Assembly (NCBI RefSeq): GCF_003182155.1
Contig: NZ_QGTG01000001.1
Coordinates: forward strand, 1,098,390-1,162,389
Length of the DNA: 64,000 nucleotides
Direction of reading: 5' to 3'
From: Chitinophaga sp. S165
GTDB taxonomy: Bacteria; Bacteroidota; Bacteroidia; Chitinophagales; Chitinophagaceae
The translations under genes were made by a program, and so were the position numbers. The notes beneath the pieces are model-generated. The model saw nothing but the letters and a program-made list of their open reading frames with translations, searched no databases and had not been told where the DNA came from. Below are positions 17,836 to 25,008 of the stretch, piece by piece (the first letter of the stretch is position 1; each line of letters begins with the position of its first letter).

Positions 17836-20800
17836 TTAATATTTTTGCATTTCTTCACTAACCATTTTTAATACCTCTTCATCACTCATATCATAGAGAC
17901 TGCTTATTTTCCCTGTTTTGACCTGCGGAGCTACTACCTTTTCGAAACGGCTGTTCACATAAGCCGACAGGCCACTGATCGTTGGATAATTGAACAGCAT
18001 ATTGGTCGTCACTGTCAATCCCAGCTGTGCATTGATACACTGTACATATTTGACCAGCAATATGGAATCCATTCCCATGTCACTGAAACTCCGGGTAATG
18101 TCTACCGGTGCTTCGCCTTCCATTGCCAGGACCTGTTTCACCAATCTTACCAGTTCTTTCCTGATCAGGTCCTGTCTTTCCACATCATCAGCTATCAGCG
18201 AAAGATCTGTCTTACCCTCAACGGGCTGCTCTGATCTGTTCTCTGCCGGGCGCAGGTTTTCCCAGAAGGCTACGGGTCCCTGCATTTCCATCATGGCAAT
18301 AAAGCGCGTCGTATCAAGGCGTACATATATCAATTGAGGAGTATCGGCTACCAACAGCGAAGAGTATATCCTGCGAACGGCGCCTGCATTAAAAGGCGGC
18401 ACACCGGACTCCTTCAACAGATCAACACTGTTCTCAGTTTCCAGCATCATATTACTGCCTTCCCAGGGTCCCCAGTTGATAGTTTTAGCCGCGATACCCT
18501 GCTTTCTCAATCGCAGGATAAACCCATCCATATAGGCATTGGCGGCGGCATAATGGGACAACATCCCAGATCCCCACACTGCTGCAATGGAAGAATAAGT
18601 AACCAGGAAATCCAGCTGCTCCAGGGGCAGGCAGGCTGCAATGTTTTGCAGTCCTGTAATTTTGGGCCCGGCCACATACATGATGTCATCGGTAGTCAGG
18701 TTATTTTGTAAACAACGACTGTTTGTTCCCGCCGCATGAACAATACCCTTCAATATTTTCTTTTCCTTCAGTAGCCAATCGGCAAGCCCGCGAACTGCCG
18801 CAGCGTCTGTAATATCCAGCTGCCTGTAAATAACACGGTCACCAGCCGTATTACTGTTTATACTCCTTCCTGTAATAATTACTGTACCGGCTCCTTTCTG
18901 TACCATCCACTCTGCAAGATGAGCGCCTAAAGACCCCTTGCCACCGGTAATAAGATAAGTTCCTCCGGGATCGCAGGAGATCTCCACTGCGGGGGATAAT
19001 CCACTGGCCGTAAGAGCCGGATACCACAGTCGCCCGTCCCTGAAAGATATTTCCCTGAAACAGGATTGTTGTACATAGTTATCAAGGAACACGGCATCCG
19101 GTAACTGTTTGTCTATGTCCAGCACCAGCATCACTGCGCCACGCATTTCCAGGGACACTGATTTTATAAAGGCCGTCAGACTATATTGAAATGCGGACAG
19201 ATCATCATTACCCGGTGCATTGAAAGCATTACGGGTAACAAAGAGTATAGCAGCCGGCGTGCGACCAAGCTGTTGTACCGATCTAAAAAACGTCAGCAAC
19301 TGCTGATATACATTTCTCAACCCTGCCTCGTCTGTCTCCTGAAGAGCGCTGAGATCATATACCAGGCAGAAAGGCCGCTGCCCGAAACCACTATTGAGGC
19401 TATCCAGCGTAGACAACCGGTCGTATGGCAGCGATATAGTTCCGCTTTTATTCAGGAACCATTGCCTGTTCAGGTCCGTTCCCTCGCCTGTCTCTAAATA
19501 AACATATTGCAACACTTCCTTTTCCTCGAGTATCGCAGGTTCCAACTGCTTCCACTGAATACCGTAACAACCCGCAGCGGACGCCCCTGGCAGTTTTCCC
19601 AGCCAGTGGGACTTCAGATGAAAACGGGGTGCTGGTAGCTGTTTACGGGTAGTTGTCGTTGTTGTTTCACAAGCCGTCACTATGCAATGTGCAATGGTAC
19701 CGGTAAAGCCAAATGAACTGACACCTCCGGTGAGGCGGGAATCATTATTGAAACCCTGAGTATCTGTATTGATCTGAAAGGGCATATTATCCCAGTCAAT
19801 ATGATGGTTAGGCTGCTGGAAATGCAGGTGTGGAGGCAGTTGCCTGTGATGAATACTCAGACATACTTTTATGAAGCCTGCCAGTCCTGCCGCAGCTTCC
19901 AGGTGCCCTACATTACTTTTAACAGAACCCAGCAACAGCTTTTTGCCAGCTGTACGATTGCCAAACACCTGCTTCAATCCTTCTGCCTCTACAGGATCTC
20001 CCAGGGATGTTCCGGTACCATGTCCCTCTATAAAACTTATATCATCAGGTTGCATACCTGCAGCACTTAAGGCATTGCGGATCACTTTCGCCTGGCTGCC
20101 AGGATCAGGTACTGTAAGTCCGCCGCTGGCGCCATCCTGTGCAACAGCAGAACCCTTTATACAAGCATAGATGCGGTCTCCGTCGTTCACCGCATCGGAC
20201 AATCTTTTTAATACGACCGACAAACAACCTTCAGAACGCACGTAACCATTAGCACTATCGTCGAAAGCTTTGCAACGTCCGTCGGGCGATAACATTCCTG
20301 CTTCTGTCAGACTTGCCTGCAGATAAGGGGACAATACCAGGTTTGCGCCACTGACAATTGCCACCTTACACTCGTTCCTTTTAAGACTTTCAGCGCCCTG
20401 GTGCAGGGCTACTAAGGAAGAAGAGCAGGCAGTGTCTATACTTAAACAGGGACCGTGAAAACCGTAACAGTAAGAGATGCGCCCACTGGCGCCGCTCAAT
20501 GAATTGCCGCTTCCCAGGTAGGGGTCTACCATATATTTATCATCCTGCTGCATGATATGCAGACTGTAGTCGAATGCACTGATGCCGGTAAAAACGCCCG
20601 TATCAGTGCCTTTAAGGGACTCAGGAGATATGCCTGCATCAGCGAGCGCATTACCCACTACCATCAGCAACTGCCGTTGTTGCGGATCGATATATCTTGC
20701 TTCTGCTGGTGAGATGTGAAAATATTCGTTATCAAACAATGTGATGTCGTCCAGTAACCCCGCATGTGGCATAGCCCGGCTAACAGGCCCCTGCTGATGT

Positions 20801-21057
20801 CCCATATCCTGCCAGCGGGCAGTTAAACCATTGTCAGCTATCAGATCCTCTCCCGTCAGCAAGGCATCCCAGAAGTCCTGCACAGAACGGATACCACCGG
20901 GCAGGTGACAGGCCATACCTACCACCGCTATTTCTTCGGTTAAAGGATCACGGCTTTTCTCTTCTTCCAGCTTTCTTTCCAGGTTCCGGATGATCAGAAA
21001 CGACTTCTGAAGACTGCTAAGCGTATCATGGGATGTTGATTGAGCTGTAGTATTCAC
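17836..21057 (-). CDS. AT-less type I PKS module KS-KR-ACP, 1073 aa
   Basis: An N-terminal coiled coil (about 12-36) precedes a ketosynthase with C211 (DTACSSS), H346 (EGHGTGT) and H385 (NVGHLE). Directly after the ketosynthase, around 472-486, lies a post-AT linker-like stretch, so no acyltransferase is present. The ketoreductase covers about 500-890: cofactor motif TGGKGSLG (about 704-711) and catalytic Tyr836 in a YAAANAYMD block. A Trp eight residues before that Tyr and no LDD motif suggest an A-type reductase. The carrier has GMDSI with Ser about 998. There is no loading ligase or starter condensation domain, so the primer is expected from fatty-acid synthesis or another locus. Its product is a 3-hydroxyacyl chain that the next protein extends. 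It begins 27 bases downstream of the thioesterase gene. Confidence 0.94.
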   Translation of the reverse strand: MNTTAQSTSHDTLSSLQKSFLIIRNLERKLEEEKSRDPLTEEIAVVGMACHLPGGIRSVQDFWDALLTGEDLIADNGLTARWQDMGHQQGPVSRAMPHAGLLDDITLFDNEYFHISPAEARYIDPQQRQLLMVVGNALADAGISPESLKGTDTGVFTGISAFDYSLHIMQQDDKYMVDPYLGSGNSLSGASGRISYCYGFHGPCLSIDTACSSSLVALHQGAESLKRNECKVAIVSGANLVLSPYLQASLTEAGMLSPDGRCKAFDDSANGYVRSEGCLSVVLKRLSDAVNDGDRIYACIKGSAVAQDGASGGLTVPDPGSQAKVIRNALSAAGMQPDDISFIEGHGTGTSLGDPVEAEGLKQVFGNRTAGKKLLLGSVKSNVGHLEAAAGLAGFIKVCLSIHHRQLPPHLHFQQPNHHIDWDNMPFQINTDTQGFNNDSRLTGGVSSFGFTGTIAHCIVTACETTTTTTRKQLPAPRFHLKSHWLGKLPGASAAGCYGIQWKQLEPAILEEKEVLQYVYLETGEGTDLNRQWFLNKSGTISLPYDRLSTLDSLNSGFGQRPFCLVYDLSALQETDEAGLRNVYQQLLTFFRSVQQLGRTPAAILFVTRNAFNAPGNDDLSAFQYSLTAFIKSVSLEMRGAVMLVLDIDKQLPDAVFLDNYVQQSCFREISFRDGRLWYPALTASGLSPAVEISCDPGGTYLITGGKGSLGAHLAEWMVQKGAGTVIITGRSINSNTAGDRVIYRQLDITDAAAVRGLADWLLKEKKILKGIVHAAGTNSRCLQNNLTTDDIMYVAGPKITGLQNIAACLPLEQLDFLVTYSSIAAVWGSGMLSHYAAANAYMDGFILRLRKQGIAAKTINWGPWEGSNMMLETENSVDLLKESGVPPFNAGAVRRIYSSLLVADTPQLIYVRLDTTRFIAMMEMQGPVAFWENLRPAENRSEQPVEGKTDLSLIADDVERQDLIRKELVRLVKQVLAMEGEAPVDITRSFSDMGMDSILLVKYVQCINAQLGLTVTTNMLFNYPTISGLSAYVNSRFEKVVAPQVKTGKISSLYDMSDEEVLKMVSEEMQKY

Positions 21058-21084
21058 AATAGTTAACTTTAATTGGTAGATGGG

Positions 21085-21834
21085 TTAAATACACGCTTTC
21101 AAAAGCGGCAGCTGCAAATGTGTAAAATGCATGCTGATATATTTTGTTAGTGTCTGACTGAAAGCGGTGGCATCTGAAAAGTAGAAATGATTGCCTTCCA
21201 GCCATTCCTGGTAACATGCAGCTATGGTATGTTCCTTCCAGAAAATTGCGGGATCAGGCCCGACACTTTCATCTTCCGTCCCGTTCATGATCACAAAGGG
21301 CAGATCAAAGGGTTCGCGCTGACGATATGAATAGGTGTCATTCAAATGCAGATCATTCCGGATGATCGGCAGATAGAACGAAAGGAAGTCAGGATGCCGC
21401 AGAAAGTATTCCGGGATCCCGCCCATCCGGGAAAGGCAGGTTAACAGTTCATCATCCGGCAATAGTGATCTGTTGGTATTTTCTGAAACGGCGGCAGGCC
21501 CTTTCCTGCCGGAAAAGAAGACCAGTTCGGGCAGGTCCATGTCATAACGCCGCATACAGGCCATTGTTTCAAAGGCAATGAGCGCCCCCAGGCTATGGCC
21601 CAGAAAGACCAGCGGTAAATGCTGATCCCTGTTCTTCCGGACTATTTCCATGCAATCTTTTGCTGTGGCATCCATGTCTTTTAGAAACGGCTCTTGTATC
21701 CTCCTGCCTCTTCCGGCATAACAGATCGTAGATGTTACTGTCACCGGCAGCAGTTCTTTCTCTATAGGAACATAGGAAACCTCGCTTCCGCCCGCGTGGG
21801 GGAAAATAAAAAGCTGTACGCCGTTTGTACGCAT
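21085..21834 (-). CDS. Type II thioesterase, 249 aa
   Basis: An alpha/beta hydrolase that removes misprimed or stalled acyl groups from carrier domains of PKS/NRPS lines. The family marks are the N-terminal FPHAGG block (11-16), the nucleophile S81 in GHSLG, D188 in NGTEDES and H216 in GNHFYF. The length fits external type II thioesterases (about 240-260). It is the first clearly biosynthetic gene of the operon, 27 bases from the first PKS and 27 bases from the small membrane-protein gene before it. A release function for the final product is less likely, because terminal thioesterases are normally fused to the last NRPS, which is outside the window. Confidence 0.93.
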   Translation of the reverse strand: MRTNGVQLFIFPHAGGSEVSYVPIEKELLPVTVTSTICYAGRGRRIQEPFLKDMDATAKDCMEIVRKNRDQHLPLVFLGHSLGALIAFETMACMRRYDMDLPELVFFSGRKGPAAVSENTNRSLLPDDELLTCLSRMGGIPEYFLRHPDFLSFYLPIIRNDLHLNDTYSYRQREPFDLPFVIMNGTEDESVGPDPAIFWKEHTIAACYQEWLEGNHFYFSDATAFSQTLTKYISMHFTHLQLPLLKACI

Positions 21835-21861
21835 CGCTTTAATGTTTGTGATATGTAAGAA

Positions 21862-22044
21862 TTACCGGCCCTTATTTATCGGCTGAAACAGATACAGTGC
21901 AATGAGCACCACTACAGGAGTAAGAACGATGCCCAGGCAAAATGATCCCCAGAATCCGATACGCGTACGTATACCGGCGATCCCGCAGACCACTGCAAGA
22001 ATTATCCAACCGATAAATAAGGGGCTGAAAATGATATTGAACAT
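21862..22044 (-). CDS. Small membrane protein, two TM helices, 60 aa
   Basis: A 60-residue hydrophobic protein beginning MFNIIFSPLF. Two membrane helices are apparent, about 6-24 and 31-53, joined by a short basic loop (RTRIGFWG), and it ends in a polar QPINKGR tail. It is spaced 11 bases from the DUF697 gene and 27 from the thioesterase gene, on the same strand, so it is very probably cotranscribed. I do not recognise a named family. The conserved layout of two helices with a glycine-rich turn resembles small inner-membrane proteins often found near stress or secretion genes, but no function can be claimed. Confidence 0.72.
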   Translation of the reverse strand: MFNIIFSPLFIGWIILAVVCGIAGIRTRIGFWGSFCLGIVLTPVVVLIALYLFQPINKGR

Positions 22045-22055
22045 ATTCCGGTCGG

Positions 22056-22607
22056 TTATATCGCGTCAGGTTCAGGATCTCTTCCTGCTTTCCTGGAAGT
22101 AAAAGGTTTCTTAACTGTTGTAGTGATATTGCTTACAACTTCTTTTCCCTTATCCAGCTCTTCTGAGAAGTACTCCTTCACATCTGCAGGCTTGAAATCG
22201 AGCATAGTGCCACCCTGTGCAAAATGTTTATCAAACACTTTACCCACAGCGTATGTAGTAGCACCGGCAAATGCAGGGAATGTAACGGCTCCTATGGCTG
22301 ATCCAACTACAGGAATAGCCTTGATGGCACTTCCCAGGAAGCTTGTTACCAATGCTTTACTGCCCACACCGCCAACTAAAGCCGCCAGCAACGATTTACC
22401 CAGATCTTCTGCGAACTGTACACCGTGTAATTTGGCCAGTTTGCTGATCATAGAAAGCTGTACGCCTGTAACGGCTGCTACATCTACAATTGGAATAGGA
22501 ACAGCCCCTACGCCCATAGAAATAAGTACATGCTTTTTGATAATTGCCCGAGAGCTGACTTCTCTGTCAGTCGATGTGGTAACTTCGACCTGTGAATTTT
22601 CTATCAT
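22056..22607 (-). CDS. DUF697-family protein, 183 aa
   Basis: Residues 20-135 match the DUF697 pattern: a first segment with KKHVLISMGVGAVPIPIVD, then TGVQLSMISKLAKLHG, then a glycine-rich hydrophobic pair of helices (about 68-120). In other bacteria this domain is attached to dynamin/Era-like GTPases or stands alone at the inner membrane. The last 50 residues are charged and probably cytoplasmic. It lies between the SPFH gene (38 bases) and the small membrane-protein gene (11 bases). The role in a lipopeptide operon is unknown; a membrane-associated support or tolerance function is an inference from position only. Confidence 0.8.
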   Translation of the reverse strand: MIENSQVEVTTSTDREVSSRAIIKKHVLISMGVGAVPIPIVDVAAVTGVQLSMISKLAKLHGVQFAEDLGKSLLAALVGGVGSKALVTSFLGSAIKAIPVVGSAIGAVTFPAFAGATTYAVGKVFDKHFAQGGTMLDFKPADVKEYFSEELDKGKEVVSNITTTVKKPFTSRKAGRDPEPDAI

Positions 22608-22645
22608 GTTAATTCTATTTTACTGATGAAAAATGATTTAGTTAT

Positions 22646-23536
22646 TTACGGCCTGTTAGGCGTGGCTGGTCTTACGGTCGCGCCGCCGGCAGCAGGCACT
22701 GTTGTAAACTGATCACCCATTATCACAGGAAGCCCGCCCGAGCCATTACTACCCATAATGATCATTTTTGAATTCGGCGAAGCAGCCAGTCGTTGTGTTA
22801 CATCAAGCGCCCTCCACTGAGCAGGCGACACATTCAATATTGTCGCGAAATCCCTCACCCCTTGCGCTTCTATGATCTTACGCTGCCGCTCCTTCTGCTC
22901 TACTGCCAGTCTATACCTATATTCTTCATTCAGCTGCTGCCTTGCAAACACTGCTGTGATGGCACTATCAATGATATCAGGCAGCTCAACTTTTGAAATG
23001 AAATATCCTTCTATCTGCACTTTATTATTGACAAGGATCTTCCTCAGACTATCAATTTCATTTTTCTCTGTCACCCCCCTGTCCATCATAAAAATATCTT
23101 CAGGAGCAAGTTCTGAGATGTCCTTCCTGATCTTAGCCTCAATACACGGCGCAACAAGTGTATTCTTGTAATCCGTTCCCACCTGCTGATGCAGCAGCGG
23201 AAGGAAATTCCTGTCGGGCTTGAATAATACTGCATAGTCCAGTCGGATCTTGAGCCCGTTCTTACTGATTATAGACTGGCTGAAATTGAGCTTCTGTGTC
23301 CTTACATCATAAATGGTCATTGTATTGAACGGACTAATGATGTGCAACCCTTCACCATATGTTCTCTTAATATCAGTTCCGCTGGCTACGCTATATAATA
23401 CACCGGCTTCACCTGACTTTATTACAACGAAAACACGTTTATGAAAAAACACAACAAAAAAAAGAAGCACCAGTGTTACAATAGCCGCTCTTCTTAAAAA
23501 TTCATTCCTGTCTGATCGGGTATCAAAAATTTTCAT
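22646..23536 (-). CDS. SPFH/Band 7 (prohibitin-like) membrane protein, 296 aa
   Basis: A single N-terminal membrane helix (about 16-33, LVLLFFVVFFHKRVFVV preceded by basic residues) is followed by an SPFH domain (about 38-215): VVIKSGEAGVLY, then YGEGLHIISPFNT, IYDVRTQKLNF and a coiled-coil with EQKERQRKIIEAQG near 225-240. This is the prohibitin/HflC pattern. Such proteins form membrane scaffolds that organise lipid microdomains or regulate membrane proteases. The C-terminus is a Gly/Pro/Ala-rich tail. It starts the tightly spaced gene run leading into the PKS/NRPS genes and is therefore likely in the same operon, unless a promoter lies at 21.8-22.0 kb. Confidence 0.87.
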   Translation of the reverse strand: MKIFDTRSDRNEFLRRAAIVTLVLLFFVVFFHKRVFVVIKSGEAGVLYSVASGTDIKRTYGEGLHIISPFNTMTIYDVRTQKLNFSQSIISKNGLKIRLDYAVLFKPDRNFLPLLHQQVGTDYKNTLVAPCIEAKIRKDISELAPEDIFMMDRGVTEKNEIDSLRKILVNNKVQIEGYFISKVELPDIIDSAITAVFARQQLNEEYRYRLAVEQKERQRKIIEAQGVRDFATILNVSPAQWRALDVTQRLAASPNSKMIIMGSNGSGGLPVIMGDQFTTVPAAGGATVRPATPNRP

Positions 23537-23603
23537 AACCTGCCCTCTGCAAGACTATTTAACTGGTTAGCCAATGATATATCTGTAAATAACTGATGGA
23601 AAG

Positions 23604-23760
23604 TTAAAGGAGCAAATAGATGTCTTCATTAATGTCATTACTGGGTTTTATCATATTATCAATACGCTTTATGGCTTTGTTTCCCGATATATACATACAC
23701 ACGCATAGCAGGAAAATCACAACGTAAACGGTGATCTTTCCGGGTATACTCTTTAAGCAT
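23604..23760 (-). pseudogene. Possible small membrane-protein gene with a +1 frameshift near its start
   Basis: On the minus strand ATG CTT AAA at 23760 opens a 33-codon frame of no clear character. Skipping the next G moves into a frame that reads SIPGKITVYVVIFLLCVCMY, then a charged tail ISGNKAIKRIDNMIKPSNDI, ending at TAA 23606-23604. That second frame looks like a real one-helix membrane protein and has no start codon of its own except a weak internal ATG. So this is a frameshifted gene, a sequencing slip at the AAAGAG run, or a chance reading. It sits 67 bases before the SPFH gene on the same strand. Confidence 0.3.
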
Positions 23761-24201
23761 ACTCAAACAATGAACGCAGTAAGATCTGTAGTCATCCGTG
23801 GGAATAAGGATTTATCATACTCAACAGCTGAAATGTGTACTATCAGGGTTCCTGACATTTCAATTCTTATTTTATTTAAATTTTTCTGATATTCGTTTTA
23901 TGTAACTTCAAATAAAATTCGTGCTATTATCAATATTATTTACCACATAAAAGTGTAGTCCTTGATGATACATTGATTTTATATCTTGTTCTGGGTCAGT
24001 AACCATATTCCGCTAAAGGTCAATAATACGTAGGTCTTGTACTTTGTCATAGTGAAACGGACGAGTTAATCATCCCAGCCCGTTCCCCTATTTTTTGTTA
24101 ACGTATAAACTATTTGATAACTCTATTGTTTTCTATTCTCTTCGTTTTAAACCAACGCACGTACTTATCTTATTCCCAATGATTCAAAATTTTAAAAACC
24201 A
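23761..24201. other. AT-rich divergent intergenic region, no gene seen
   Basis: This 441-base gap lies between the minus-strand biosynthetic operon and the plus-strand LuxR-type gene, so it should carry both promoters. It is very AT-rich (23860-23960 and 24080-24200 especially). I found no confident match to the Bacteroidota TAnnTTTG element and no strong hairpin. A 38-codon plus-strand frame from 23770 was not accepted as a gene. Confidence 0.5.
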
Positions 24202-24852
24202 ATGTTATCAGTCAATCTAAATCGAAAATATCAGATCGGCATCATTGAAGAAGACACACAATTCAGCGACGATCTCATATTACACATCTCTCAAAACAGC
24301 CATTTTTCGACTTGTCTCAATACCAACAGTATTTCAACAGCTTTCCGTATCCTGTATAATTATCCTTCCCTTAACCCTGATCTCTTATTACTAAGTATAC
24401 AAACCGCAGATGCGGAAAAGATGGAAGAAATAAAAGAGTTTAAGGAACTCAAGCCTGAAATGCTCGTTGTACTGCTTACGAAAGAAGAAAATAAACATAT
24501 CATCCAGCTGGCGTTTGATCAGGGCGCCGATGGCTATCTCATGAAAACTGAAAACTTCCACAGCATAGAACATAAAATGATCAATATGCTGGAATTCGGT
24601 CAACCGGCAGTCAGTCAGCAGATATTCAGATATATGCTTTACCGTAACAGAAATGAGAAACCTGCTACCAGGGAAAAGCTGACCAAAAAAGAAAAAGAAA
24701 TTACAGAAATGGTCCTGGAGGGAATGTCTTATAAACAGATCGCCGCAAACCTCCATCTAAGCTTAAATACCATTCAATACCATATGAAAAATATTTTCCT
24801 TAAACTGGATATCAAAACAAAGACGGAGTTATTTAAGATCTATTATCATTAA
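24202..24852 (+). CDS. LuxR/NarL-type regulator with a degenerate receiver domain, 216 aa
   Basis: Residues 9-125 are a response-regulator receiver: acidic pocket EED (16-18), T93 and K115 (GYLMK) are in place. The phospho-acceptor position, expected after the third strand in NPDLLLLSIQ, is S65 instead of Asp, so classical phosphorylation cannot occur. Residues 150-212 form a LuxR-type helix-turn-helix (LTKKEKEITEMVLEGMSYKQ then IAANLHLSLNTIQYHMKNIF). No histidine kinase is adjacent. It is transcribed away from the lipopeptide operon across a 441-base AT-rich gap and is the only dedicated regulator beside it, so it is a candidate controller of that operon by an unphosphorylated mechanism. The link is inferred from position. 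Confidence 0.9.
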   Translation: MLSVNLNRKYQIGIIEEDTQFSDDLILHISQNSHFSTCLNTNSISTAFRILYNYPSLNPDLLLLSIQTADAEKMEEIKEFKELKPEMLVVLLTKEENKHIIQLAFDQGADGYLMKTENFHSIEHKMINMLEFGQPAVSQQIFRYMLYRNRNEKPATREKLTKKEKEITEMVLEGMSYKQIAANLHLSLNTIQYHMKNIFLKLDIKTKTELFKIYYH

Positions 24853-24873
24853 GTGTGACGGCTAAAAAATAAT

Positions 24874-24896
24874 CGGGGCTTCTTTACGAAGCCCCG
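24874..24896. terminator. Bidirectional hairpin terminator
   Basis: CGGGGCTTC at 24874-24882 and GAAGCCCCG at 24888-24896 pair perfectly over 9 bases with a 5-base loop. On the minus strand the stem is followed by ATTATTTTTT, a good U-tract that would end the polysaccharide-locus transcript. It lies between the convergent LuxR-type and GH35 genes and may serve both. Confidence 0.8.
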
Positions 24897-25008
24897 ACCG
24901 CATTGACGAAACAAACAGTAAGATAAAAGGCGCTACAAGAAATACAGGTCAACAATAAAAATCATCTGTTCACTGTTCTATCATTTGTTTCATCATTCAC
25001 TATTTTAT

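Noticed and set aside
23770..23890. 38-codon plus-strand frame in the divergent gap
   Set aside because: AT-rich chance frame with no recognisable features.
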